NCBI GenBank assembly: GCA_040901795.1 | Contig: JBBDYH010000037.1 | Coordinates: 109,385 to 173,384 of the forward strand | DNA from: JBBDYH01 sp040901795 | GTDB lineage: Bacteria; Planctomycetota; Planctomycetia; Pirellulales; JALHPA01 | DNA: 64,000 nt | Direction of reading: 5' to 3' | Part shown: piece by piece, positions 34,486-43,110 of the stretch | Numbering within the stretch: position 1 is the first letter of the stretch | Layout of the letters: each line of letters begins with the position of its first letter | The notes under the pieces: model-generated | The model's database searches: none | The model's input: the letters and a program-made list of their open reading frames with translations, nothing else | What the model was told of the DNA's origin: nothing | Program-made: the position numbers and the translations under genes

Positions 34486-36280
34486 CAGCCTCATCCAACG
34501 GTCGCACGGTGGCCGCCGGGACCGCTTCGACCGTGAAGGGGCCGGTGACGCGGGCCTTCGATTTATCGACCAGCGGCTGATCGTAGAGCGTTTCCTGGTC
34601 GGCGTACTTGGCGATCGCCGTGTCGATCTCGGCCCACGTCACGCCGGGCTTGATCTCCGGGTTGTTGGCGATCGACTTGAGCGTAACGTGCGGCACGGTT
34701 TTGTACTTGAAGCCGCTGCCGACTCCTTCGTCTGAGTGAGCAAGCTGATAGTAGTCGAACGCAGCGGTCATCAGCCGCTGCTTGGCGAGCGTTACCGCCA
34801 CGCGCGACGTGTCGCAAGTGATCCACCGCCGGCCCCACTGCTCGGCGACGTAGGCCGTCGTGCCCGAGCCACAGGTCGGGTCGAAGATCAAGTCGCCGGG
34901 ATCGCTTGTCATCAGCAGGCAACGTTCAACAGGGAGCCGACGAGTCTGGACAACATAGATCTTGGGATCAGCCGAGCTGGCTCCGCTTGTTGTATCGGCC
35001 CAAAGGTTTCGTATTTCATTTGCAGCGTAATCTCCAAGGTACCGTTTGAACATAAGGGTTCGCTCGTGCGAAATAATACGTTGAGCGACCATTAGACGTG
35101 ACATCCCTTCCTGGTGAGTTCTCCATCCGCGCCGACTGCTTGGTCGATACGTATTTCCAGCAAAGCTGACTTCGTAGGTTATTGATTCAGCTCCCGTTTG
35201 CGATGTTAGATCCTCATACAAAAAAGGTCTCCAAAGAGCCGGTAGAGGTGTGATTCCACGGCATTCATTCCGTGTCATTAGTCGAATCGCTTTCCCGTCG
35301 GGCGACTCAACATGGCGATACTTTTCAGTTCCTTCATCGCCCAAGCTCTTCGACTTAAAAAGTCGTCGATACTTCACGTGTTCTTTGTTACGCGCGTACC
35401 AAATGACATAGTCAGAAATAGACCCCAGCACATCAGTTCGAGCAGTTGGACTATTTGGGCCGCTCGTCTTAGCTGCGGTAATTACCGAGCAGAAGTTTTC
35501 GGGTCGAAATACTTCATCCATAATTGCACGGACGCGATGCACGTTCTCATCTCCGATCTGCACGAAGATCGACCCGCTTTCGTGGAGCAGTTCGCGGGCC
35601 AAGAGCAGCCGGTCGCGGAGATAGGTGAGGTAGCTGTGGATGCCCAGCTCCCACGTGTCGCGGAACGCGCGGATCGTTTCCGGCTCTTGGGTGAGGTCTT
35701 CGTCGCGGCCGTCCTTCACGTCACGGCGGTTCGTGAACGGCTGGAAGTTGCTGCCGTAGCGGATGCCATAGGGCGGGTCGAGATAGACCATCTGTACCTT
35801 GCCGGCCAGCCCCTCCTTTTCCAAAAGCGAATTCATCACCAACAGCGAATCGCCCGCGATCAGCCGGTTCGTCCAGTTGTGCTGGTGCTGGTAGAACTCG
35901 ACGGCGTCGCGGATGGGCGGGTTTTGTTCCGCATGTTCAAACAATCCTTGCTGCCGCAACTGACCACCGACCACTGATACCTGACCACTGCCGTTCTTCC
36001 GCACCGCCTGGATAATCGTCTTGGGATCGATTCGCTCGTGAACGTGCAGCGAGACGGTCGGCACCTCGAAGCTGGTGTGCTCGGCCTTGCCCGCCCAGAC
36101 AAGCTGCGGGTCCAGATGGGGATCGTACTGGTACGTCTTGCGGCCGGCGTCGGGATCGGTTTCGGGGGTAACGAGCCCGACCGGTGGATTATTGACGCGC
36201 TTCTTGTCGCTGTGCTCGTACTGCTCGATCGGTTTCTTGGCCGGCTTCTTGGGCGCACTCTTGGGCCCGCGCTTGGCCAT
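34417..36280 (-). CDS. mod: Type III DNA methyltransferase Mod subunit, N-terminal 620 residues (interrupted)
   Basis: It starts at ATG 36280 (MAKRGPKSAPKKPAKKPIEQ); the frame is open to 36562 through repeat DNA, which is rejected. This is a beta-class layout, with the catalytic DPPYG at residues 168-172 (VQMVYLDPPYGIRYGSNF) before the AdoMet-binding motif I DPTCGSGTTAYVAEQWGRR (near residue 455). The variable target-recognition region lies between them. After VRPLDEAG the frame enters the GTAGGGTGGG repeat and then the N gap. Both catalytic motifs are intact, but the ~280-residue C-terminal region is separated by a stop, so function is doubtful. It partners res at 29646-32465. Confidence 0.85.
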
Positions 36281-36665
36281 GCTCGCACTCCTGGGTTTCG
36301 GCTCATGGGACGGCAGTTTCTCGGCCCTATCGTAACGGTTGGTGTTGTGCTTGCCAACGTTTTCAATCGGCGTGGAAACGTAAACGTGCCACTCTGCGGC
36401 GCGCAGGAGGTTGCGGCAACCAGACAACCACGACGCAGAGCGTCGCGGATTGCGTTCGCACGGAGACCGTGCGAACGAGAAAGCAGCGCGCCGAGCGCGT
36501 GGGCCGCTCGGCTGAGCTCGCGCCGAAGCCTCGCGGACTCGGCCCACCCTACGTGCTGGCACTCGAGTCCGCCGCAGCAGACTCGGCCACGTGGGGCTAC
36601 TTGTCCTGCCCGCGCCAGGCTAGCATCCGCCATAGGAAGCGCATGCGGATGTCGTCGTGGGCCGC
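36281..36665. other. 385-bp repeat-rich intergenic region
   Basis: No gene is seen. It holds the hairpin GTTCGCACGG-AGA-CCGTGCGAAC (36454-36476), CGACGCAGAGCGTCG (36431-36445), a GCTCGGCTGAGCTCGCGCCG block (36507-36526) shared with about 6375-6395, and a half-copy of the CCCACCCTAC repeat near 36540. It separates mod from exbD. Confidence 0.6.
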
Positions 36666-37154
36666 TTATCCGCCGGGCGGCTTGGGCGGCGTGAACTTGA
36701 TCTTCTCGACCAGATTCACGGTGGTTTGCCCGTCGTCTTCGAGGTAGCCGGAGACGTGGGTGATGGCGTCGATGACGTGCCGATAGTGCAGGTCATAATC
36801 CGAATCGATTTCCACTTCGGCGGATTCCTTGAGCGCCTGATCGTTGCCGATAAACGAGACGATCTGGCTGCGTAATGCTGCGAAGCTCGGCAGCGGGCGG
36901 CCATTGTAAACGATCTGGGCGAGTGACCCGTCCACCTTGGCGACCAGCCGCACTTTAAGCGAAGGTGGAGCGTCGATGTTTTCGACCATTGACTTGGTCG
37001 GGCTGGGCATCTTGATGTTGAAGTCGCCCTCCACTTCCGCAATGTCGAGCGTGAACATGAAGAACGCCAATAGCTGAAACACGACGTCGATCATCGGCGT
37101 CATGTTGAGATTGATCTTGTCGGGCATGGCGCCCGTGGTTTTGCGGATTTTCAC
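36666..37154 (-). CDS. ExbD/TolR biopolymer transport protein
   Basis: A 162-residue protein with the family's short cytoplasmic N-terminus (MKIRKTTGAMPDKINLNMTP). One membrane helix follows (PMIDVVFQLLAFFMFTLDIA, about residues 19-39) with the conserved proton-path aspartate in MIDVVF, then a periplasmic domain ending IKFTPPKPPGG. It couples the proton gradient, with ExbB, to outer-membrane or cell-wall processes. It lies 3 bp after the second exbD-like gene and is part of the exbB-exbD-exbD cluster. Confidence 0.88.
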   Translation of the reverse strand: MKIRKTTGAMPDKINLNMTPMIDVVFQLLAFFMFTLDIAEVEGDFNIKMPSPTKSMVENIDAPPSLKVRLVAKVDGSLAQIVYNGRPLPSFAALRSQIVSFIGNDQALKESAEVEIDSDYDLHYRHVIDAITHVSGYLEDDGQTTVNLVEKIKFTPPKPPGG

Positions 37155-37157
37155 GGC

Positions 37158-37598
37158 TCACCTATCAGGCTGCTTGGCCCGGAGCGAAAACCTCTCAAAG
37201 CCAGTTTCCTGGCACTGCTTGATCAGCTCCTGCACCTTGCCGGTTTGAACCTCGGCGTCGCCGCGGAGGATGATGGTCGTGTTGGCCTGGTCCTTGTTCT
37301 GCCGGTCCAGCAACTGGACTTCGCGCTGTAAGTACGGCTTGATCTTGTCCAGGGGCACTTCATCGCCGGTGATGTAGACCGTGCCGGTGCGGCTGACCTG
37401 CAGCGTGATCGGTTGTTCGGGGGCCACCTCGGGCGGTTTGGCCAACTGGCTGAGAGGTAACCGAATCCGCTCGTCCGTCTCGGCATCCGAAAAGTTCAAG
37501 ACGAACATGAAAAACGCGATGAGCTGGAACGTGACGTCGATCATCGGCGTCATGTCCGGTTCGATGATCGCACGGGCATCGCGGTGGCGGATTCTCAT
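37158..37598 (-). CDS. ExbD/TolR biopolymer transport protein
   Basis: A 146-residue paralogue of the next gene (MRIRHRDARAIIEPDMTPMI). It has the membrane helix MTPMIDVTFQLIAFFMFVLN with the conserved aspartate, and a periplasmic domain (TLQVSRTGTVYITGDEVPLD). Two different ExbD proteins with one ExbB are common in planctomycetes. The start lies inside a 27-28-bp direct repeat shared with the end of exbB, indicating that an insertion separated the two genes. Confidence 0.88.
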   Translation of the reverse strand: MRIRHRDARAIIEPDMTPMIDVTFQLIAFFMFVLNFSDAETDERIRLPLSQLAKPPEVAPEQPITLQVSRTGTVYITGDEVPLDKIKPYLQREVQLLDRQNKDQANTTIILRGDAEVQTGKVQELIKQCQETGFERFSLRAKQPDR

Positions 37599-37713
37599 GG
37601 CGGGGGACTCTTCGACGCACTAACAAAAGGGGACAGGCACCTCGCGATTGGCCACGGCACTGCTCGCGGCGAGCAGTGGCACAGGCGGCGATTCTCATGG
37701 CGTGGGACTCTTC
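37586..37713. repeat. Palindromic repeat flanked by a duplicated exbB-exbD junction
   Basis: ATTCTCATGGCG-G/T-GGGACTCTTC occurs at the exbD start (37586-37613) and again at the exbB end (37687-37713), differing by one substitution and one indel. Between them is the palindrome CACTGCTCGC-G-GCGAGCAGTG (37658-37678), the same family as 41553-41578 and 41682-41702. The duplicated segment contains ATGA, so the ancestral exbB stop and exbD start overlapped. Confidence 0.75.
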
Positions 37714-38546
37714 TTACCGACGTTCTGGAACCGGCTCATCAACGTCTCGGCCACGATGCCGACTTCCAGCGAGAGCCGTTGGAAGCGGTTCTTCAAAATG
37801 CCGTACATGCCGATGGCGGGAATGGCTAGGATCAGTCCAAAAATCGTCGTGACCAATGCCGTCGAAATGCCTTTGGCAAGATCCTGGGGCGATGGGTTCA
37901 CCGCGGACCGCTGAATGACCATGAACGACTCCACCATGCCGTGGACCGTACCCAACAGCCCGATCATCGGGCTGATGCTGCCAATCAGCGCGATATAGCT
38001 CAGCCGGTGCTCGAGCTTCATGGTCTCTTCTTCGCCGACCTCCTGCATGGCTTCGATCGCCTGCGGGTAGCCGGTCGAAAGCTTGGCAAGTCCGGCGGAC
38101 AACACCTGGCCCAGAAACGAGTCGTCACTCTTGGCCAGCTCGTACGCCTCCTGGTATTTTCGTTCGTTCAGGAATTGCTCGAAACCCTGGACCAGCGCGA
38201 CCGGTACGATGTTCTCGCGGCGGGCTCCCAATAGATTCATCACGATCAGCGCGACGAGGATAAACGACAGGGCCAAGAACGCAATGCTGTAGGTCCAACC
38301 GAGAGACACAAACACGAACTCCAGCACGCTCTGTTCTTCGGCCGGAGCGGTCTGCCCCGACGTCGCGCCACCTTCCGCTGCGTCCGCCGCGTCACCGTTT
38401 GCGGCCGGCTCGCCCTCCTCGTCCTGGGCATACGCTTTGGCGGGCGCCAATAGCGTCGCGGTCGAAAAGCAGGTCAGTGCCACCCACAATGCCAGGAGGG
38501 CGCAAATGCCGGTTTTGAATTCGCGAGACTTAAGCCAACGGCGCAT
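37695..38546 (-). CDS. MotA/TolQ/ExbB proton channel family protein
   Basis: A 283-residue protein with an N-terminal hydrophobic signal (GICALLALWVALTCFSTATL, about residues 14-33) and a Pro/Ala/Glu-rich linker. Three helices typical of ExbB follow: TYSIAFLALSFILVALIVMN; the conserved IALIGSISPMIGLLGTVHGM; and ALVTTIFGLILAIPAIGMYG. The signal plus extended periplasmic linker is the planctomycete-type form. It is the first gene of the exbB-exbD-exbD set and forms a proton-driven stator complex with the ExbD proteins. Confidence 0.88.
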   Translation of the reverse strand: MRRWLKSREFKTGICALLALWVALTCFSTATLLAPAKAYAQDEEGEPAANGDAADAAEGGATSGQTAPAEEQSVLEFVFVSLGWTYSIAFLALSFILVALIVMNLLGARRENIVPVALVQGFEQFLNERKYQEAYELAKSDDSFLGQVLSAGLAKLSTGYPQAIEAMQEVGEEETMKLEHRLSYIALIGSISPMIGLLGTVHGMVESFMVIQRSAVNPSPQDLAKGISTALVTTIFGLILAIPAIGMYGILKNRFQRLSLEVGIVAETLMSRFQNVGKKSPTP

Positions 38547-38751
38547 GATCGCCTCCCCTCAGGACTAATGCGTGACGAACAAGAAAACCGTCCGCCGTGC
38601 CAAAAACGACTCGGGCTGAAGAGCCATAAAGAACTGTTCCGGAACCACTATTGTAACTTCCGGCCGCGAGCCCGCCAAGAAGCCCGAGCGCCGCTGCAAT
38701 TAGGGGGATCCAGCGGGCCGGACGTTTTTAAAGTCTGTATGCGACCCGCTA

Positions 38752-38852
38752 AGAACCGCTAACAATAGTAACCCGACGCGTAAGCGAGGCCGAATCTGCC
38801 GGTTCCTCGCTCACGCTTCGGGTTACTGTGTGCCGGTTGTGTTAGCGGTTCT
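38752..38852. repeat. 101-bp long-hairpin repeat in the exbB upstream region
   Basis: The outer arms AGAACCGCTAACA (38752-38764) and TGTTAGCGGTTCT (38840-38852) pair perfectly over 13 bp. Inner arms at 38767-38789 and 38804-38826 (AGTAACCCGACGCG... against ...CGCTTCGGGTTACT) pair with few mismatches. It looks like a small inverted-repeat element. The rest of the 334-bp gap (38547-38880) shows no gene. Confidence 0.75.
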
Positions 38853-38880
38853 AACTCAAAACGGGGTCATATGTTTTCGC

Positions 38881-40764
38881 TCAATAAAGTTGGATCGGCA
38901 GGGAGCCACCGTTGGGCAGCGCGATGAGGCCCCACGCCGAGCCCTCCGCCACCTTGATCTTCTCAGTCTGCGGCCGCTGACCGGGAGTTTTCAAAACCAC
39001 GGTGTACGCGCCTGGCGCGACGGAGTAGTTGAGCGCCTGCTTCTGGTCCTTGGCCCCTTGGCCCGGCTTGAGCGTGTAGTTTGCGGTGCCAATGCTGAAG
39101 GTGACGGCGACGTTGTTCGCGTTCCCTAAGATCAGCCGCCCCTTGCCAGGTTCCGGCAGGATCCCTTCTTGCCTGGCCAGCGCGATGTCGCGCGTGATGA
39201 CTTCGATCGCAGTCTTGCCGCGCTCTTGTTTGAGAACAACCGAAAGTTCGATCTTGTCGTTCTTGAACCGCATCGTGTCGTCGGCCGATTCCGCATCTTG
39301 CCGCTTCCAGCCCTTCGCGGCCAGCTCTTGGCGATAGAAAGAGGCCACCTCGGTCAACGGCATGCCGACCACGCCGCTGTACGTTTTGCGGAACTTCGAT
39401 CCTTCCCGGCCGACATTCTCGATTCCTTCCGGAAAGGGGACAGGCGAATCGGCCAAGATGGGACTATCGGACCGCACCACTGGGTCGCCAGGTCCCGTGA
39501 TCCGCGTGCCTGGCGTGATGATGGCGGCGTCGGCGGTTGCTGTGAACGAGAACTTTTCCCCCCTAAAAATCTCTATGGGCGGCATCTTCAATGTTCCGTG
39601 TACGCGGGCGGCTTCAAGCTTCATCTCGTTGACCGAATTCTCAACGGGATGACCAAGGCCGACGCCCGGAATGCCGAACGAAAAACTGGGGTGCTCGCCG
39701 AGCTGCAGAGTCAAATGATCGGGTGAGCTGAATTCGTACAAGTCGCCAAACGAGAAGTCGTCGTTTGTTGCGATCAGCGTTTGCATCTTTTGGTAAGGAA
39801 TGGGCTTGCCGGAAAACACGACCGTCGTGGCATCGCTGCCACGGCTCTTTGTCCGAAAGCAGGCCACGTTCGTGAACTTGTATTGCTTGCCCGCGTAGCT
39901 GACCGTCGCCGACCCCTTATTCTTCGTCACGTCGATCGGCGTCGCGTCAACTGGAACCGCGGTAGTTTCGCTGGTCGCGGGTTTGTCCGCTCCGCCGCCC
40001 TTGATCGGCAACGATGCAACCGCCGGCAGCGGTCGTACCGGCGGTTCCTTGGCATTGTCCGCGTAAGTCAGGACGATGCGCGAGCCGACGTCGTCGCTGA
40101 ACACGTTGACGCTAAGTTCAGCGGCGCCTTTCCTGAACTCGGTATAACGGCGAGTCTCCGTGATGATCGGCCGGCGCGATTCGCGGAACCCTTTGCCGGG
40201 AACCAGGCGCATGAAATAGGCAAAAGCTTGTGGCAGAGTCAGGGAAGACTTGAACGTCGAACCGTCGCCGGTGTAACGCAGGTCCACCACACCCGCCGGC
40301 AGCGGCAGCTCCTTCTGCAGGAACCGGGCTGCTCTGGGTACAGGGATGCCCGCCGCGGCGAGTTTCGCCGGGTCGTCGGTGCCGGTGAACTCCAGGTTCT
40401 CGCAGTCCAAACTGATATGCACTTCCTTCGACCACTGGCTGAGGTCCAACTCCACTTTCGACCCACCATGCTTGAACGTGAGCTCGATCGAGTCCTCATC
40501 GATCTCCGCGGCCGACTCGTCGTGTTCCCAGCCGCGGGCGGCCATCTCCTTGAGGTAGAAGGCGGCGAGCGATTTGAGCGGCGACTGGCTCTTGTAGTTG
40601 ATGTCCTCCGCCCACGCGACGAACTCCAGCTCGCGGGCGTCAGGCGGAAATGGCAGCGCCGTGACTTCGGCGCTAAACTCTGCCGCCGCCAGCTCGCAAG
40701 TTCCAGCGCTTGCCAACGTGAAAGCCAGCGCGATGCTCAATCCGACAAGCGTGGTTTTAGCCAT
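38881..40764 (-). CDS. Secreted protein with three internal repeats, unknown function
   Basis: A 627-residue protein with a signal peptide (MAKTTLVGLSIALAFTLASA, probable cleavage near ELAAAEF). Three homologous segments follow a pattern of helix, GW/GF and beta strands: SLAAFYLKEMAARGWEHD near residue 65, AFAYFMRLVPGKGFRES near 185, and VASFYRQELAAKGWKRQD near 470. Each is followed by a stretch such as IELTFKHGGSKVELDL. The C-terminal 100 residues are a separate beta domain (GAYTVVLKTPGQRPQTEKIK). I recognise no named family. It is probably periplasmic and stands alone between repeat-rich gaps. Confidence 0.75.
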   Translation of the reverse strand: MAKTTLVGLSIALAFTLASAGTCELAAAEFSAEVTALPFPPDARELEFVAWAEDINYKSQSPLKSLAAFYLKEMAARGWEHDESAAEIDEDSIELTFKHGGSKVELDLSQWSKEVHISLDCENLEFTGTDDPAKLAAAGIPVPRAARFLQKELPLPAGVVDLRYTGDGSTFKSSLTLPQAFAYFMRLVPGKGFRESRRPIITETRRYTEFRKGAAELSVNVFSDDVGSRIVLTYADNAKEPPVRPLPAVASLPIKGGGADKPATSETTAVPVDATPIDVTKNKGSATVSYAGKQYKFTNVACFRTKSRGSDATTVVFSGKPIPYQKMQTLIATNDDFSFGDLYEFSSPDHLTLQLGEHPSFSFGIPGVGLGHPVENSVNEMKLEAARVHGTLKMPPIEIFRGEKFSFTATADAAIITPGTRITGPGDPVVRSDSPILADSPVPFPEGIENVGREGSKFRKTYSGVVGMPLTEVASFYRQELAAKGWKRQDAESADDTMRFKNDKIELSVVLKQERGKTAIEVITRDIALARQEGILPEPGKGRLILGNANNVAVTFSIGTANYTLKPGQGAKDQKQALNYSVAPGAYTVVLKTPGQRPQTEKIKVAEGSAWGLIALPNGGSLPIQLY

Positions 40765-40948
40765 TGCGAATCCCCCTTTTTGAGCGGCCGGAGAAATGTC
40801 TTTAAGCCGGGGCGGTCCATTTCCCTCTGGCCACTAGTTGTAGCGATCGATTTGGCTGAAACAAGATGGCCACGGTCGGTTGCGCCGTCAACCAAAGTGC
40901 CGGCCGATGTATTGCAGGAACAGCCGCTCTTGCGCACTGGTCTCTTGG

Positions 40949-41533
40949 CTACCCCGCCAGTTGCCACTGCTTAATGCTTTCGAGCGGATAAAAGAGCATC
41001 AGAATGTTGAGCGTCAGGTTGTCCCGAATGAGATACGCCAACACCAGCTCGATTCCGACGACGAGGGCCAGGACCCATTTCCAACCGCACTTCCATGCCA
41101 ACCAGAAGCCCAGCATCGCTGCGATCAGGTCGAGCGTCGAATTCAGAATGCTGTCGCCGTAGTAATCGAGCGACGCGGTGGCGGCGCGGTAGCGATCGAT
41201 GATATAGGGCGTATTCTCTAGGATCTCCCAGCCGGCCTCGATCAGACTGGCGATTAAGAAACGCGATCCGACGGTCAGCCGCTGTTGCAACGGCAGCAAC
41301 AGCCAGTAGAAGAAGATGCCGTGCAGGATATGCGAAAACGTGTACGGATCGGCCATCCATTGCGACGTATGCCGTGTCCAGGCCCCGGTCCAGATGCCGA
41401 GACCGGAATCGCTCGTAAACTGGCGGCCCAGGAACCACAGGGCAAGCCAAAACCCGACGAATAGCAGCATGGCTGCCATGAACAACCGTCGCGTGACCAG
41501 GTTTCCGATCGCCTTGTTCCCCGCGTCCGCCAT
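40949..41533 (-). CDS. DUF2585 (UPF0314) membrane protein
   Basis: A 194-residue integral membrane protein starting at ATG 41533 (MADAGNKAIGNLVTRRLFMA). Four hydrophobic helices are visible, including LFMAAMLLFVGFWLALWFLG and WVLALVVGIELVLAYLIRDN. The DUF2585 signature is present: TSQWMADPYTFSHILHGIFF, EAGWEILENTPYIIDRYRAA and YGDSILNSTLDLIAAMLGFW. The family's function is not known to me. It ends 184 bp from the 627-residue secreted protein gene, with a palindromic repeat just upstream of its start. Confidence 0.85.
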   Translation of the reverse strand: MADAGNKAIGNLVTRRLFMAAMLLFVGFWLALWFLGRQFTSDSGLGIWTGAWTRHTSQWMADPYTFSHILHGIFFYWLLLPLQQRLTVGSRFLIASLIEAGWEILENTPYIIDRYRAATASLDYYGDSILNSTLDLIAAMLGFWLAWKCGWKWVLALVVGIELVLAYLIRDNLTLNILMLFYPLESIKQWQLAG

Positions 41534-41552
41534 GGGAGCAGTATAGCCGTGT

Positions 41553-41702
41553 GGCATTGCTCGCCGCGAGCAGTGCCAGGACGAACCAACGCGGCAATTA
41601 GGGATTCTTACGCTCAAGGCGGCGGGCAGGCCCGGACTTGGCTATCATTACGGCGTCGCCGGCCATCCGGCTGCCGTGTGCCACTGCTCGCAGCGAGCAG
41701 TG
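41553..41702. repeat. Two copies of the GCACTGCTCGC palindrome
   Basis: Copies at 41553-41578 (GGCATTGCTCGC-C-GCGAGCAGTGCC) and 41682-41702 (CACTGCTCGC-A-GCGAGCAGTG) lie between the divergent DUF2585 and PQQ-propeller genes. The same palindrome is at 37658-37678. Confidence 0.75.
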
Positions 41703-41751
41703 CGTTCATTTCCCGCACCGGTCGACTAACGCCGGCCATTAGGACCCACCC

Positions 41752-43059
41752 ATGCAGCAAATCCGCTTACTTTGCTTCGCAGTCGCCGCATCCGGCCTGT
41801 TGCTCGTATTGTCATCCGCTTTCGTCTCCGCCGCCGACCATACCGGCCTCGAGCACTTGCCCAAGCTCACCGCGAAACGCGATTGGCCCTGGTGGCGCGG
41901 GCCGTCCCGCAAGGGGATTGCGACCGCTGCCGCGGTTCCGGTCACGTTCAGCGACAAGGGCGGGTACCTGTGGAAGGCGCCAGTTCCCGGCCGGGGGCAT
42001 TCGTCGCCGGTCGTGGTCGGCGAGCGGATCTTCTTGACGACCTCGGACGAAGCCAATCAAACCCAATCCATGCTGGCGTTCAGCCGGGCCAGCGGCGAGC
42101 TGCTGTGGAACGAAAAGATCAGCCAGGGAGGCTTTCCGGCCAAGAATCATCGCAAGAACTCCGCCGCCACGCCCACCGTCGCCTGCGATGGCGAGCGCGT
42201 GTTCGCGTCGTTTTTTCACCACCAGGCGATTCACGTCACGGCGCTCGGCCTGGACGGCCAAAGAATCTGGCAAAAGACCGTCGGGCCGTTCAACCCCAAG
42301 ATGTACGAATATGGCTACGCCCCCTCGCCGCTTCTCTATCGCGGGACGGTGATCATTTCGGCCGAGTACGACGGGGACAGCTTCCTCGTGGCACTCGACC
42401 GCAAAAACGGCCAGGAGGTGTGGCGCACGCCGCGGCCGGCGAGCATTAGCTACTCCTCGCCGGTGGTCGCCCACGTCGCCGGTAAGGACCAGTTGTTGAT
42501 CAGCGGCTTCGACCAGGTCTCGTCGTTCGATCCTGCGTCGGGCAAGCCGCTGTGGAAGGCGAAGGGCACGACGATGGCCACCTGCGGCACGGCCGTCTGG
42601 GAAAACGACCTGGTGTTCGCCAGCGGCGGATATCCCGGCGCTGAAACGGTCGCCATTCGCGCCGACGGCAGCGGCAAGGTCCTGTGGAAAAACAACCAGC
42701 GCCAGTACGAGCAATCGCTGCTCGCCCACGATGGGTACGTGTACGCATTCACCGGCCAGGGTATCGCGTTTTGTTGGCGCGCCTCCGACGGCCGCGAGAT
42801 GTGGCGCGAGCGTCTCAAAGGTCCCGTCAGCGCCTCGCCCGTCGTCGCGGGTGACAACATTTACTGGGCCAACGAACTGGGTACGCTGTTCGTGTTCAAG
42901 GCCAACCCCGAGCGGTTCGAGCTGCTGTCAACGAACCAGGTAGGAACGGACTCGTTCCCCAGCCCTGCCATCTGCGGCGGGCAGGTCTTTCTGCGCGTGG
43001 GCGACAGCTCCAGTGGTAAGCGCCAAGAGTTCCTGTATTGCTTTGGTCAGCCGCAGTAA
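41752..43059 (+). CDS. Secreted PQQ-binding-like beta-propeller protein
   Basis: A 435-residue protein with a signal peptide (LLCFAVAASGLLLVLSSAFV, cleavage probably after VSAAD). The body shows the repeated propeller-blade motif of PQQ/WD-like proteins: LAFSRASGELLWNEK, LGLDGQRIWQKT, VALDRKNGQEVWRT, SFDPASGKPLWKAK and WRASDGREMWRERL. The opening WPWWRGPSRKGIAT is typical of planctomycete outer-membrane-assembly-like propellers. No quinoprotein dehydrogenase active site is seen, so a binding or scaffold role is likelier than catalysis. Confidence 0.85.
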   Translation: MQQIRLLCFAVAASGLLLVLSSAFVSAADHTGLEHLPKLTAKRDWPWWRGPSRKGIATAAAVPVTFSDKGGYLWKAPVPGRGHSSPVVVGERIFLTTSDEANQTQSMLAFSRASGELLWNEKISQGGFPAKNHRKNSAATPTVACDGERVFASFFHHQAIHVTALGLDGQRIWQKTVGPFNPKMYEYGYAPSPLLYRGTVIISAEYDGDSFLVALDRKNGQEVWRTPRPASISYSSPVVAHVAGKDQLLISGFDQVSSFDPASGKPLWKAKGTTMATCGTAVWENDLVFASGGYPGAETVAIRADGSGKVLWKNNQRQYEQSLLAHDGYVYAFTGQGIAFCWRASDGREMWRERLKGPVSASPVVAGDNIYWANELGTLFVFKANPERFELLSTNQVGTDSFPSPAICGGQVFLRVGDSSSGKRQEFLYCFGQPQ

Positions 43060-43071
43060 ATGTGTCGATGT

Positions 43072-43110
43072 GATCGGTCGTGACCGGACGCTAGCGCGTG
43101 CCGGCTGATC
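43072..43110. repeat. 39-bp dispersed repeat, copy 1
   Basis: GATCGGTC-N3-ACCGGACGCTAGCG... ending GTGCCGGCTGATC. A second copy (3 substitutions) is at 49892-49930. The TAG stop of the nitrilase-family gene (43093-43091) lies inside it. Confidence 0.75.
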
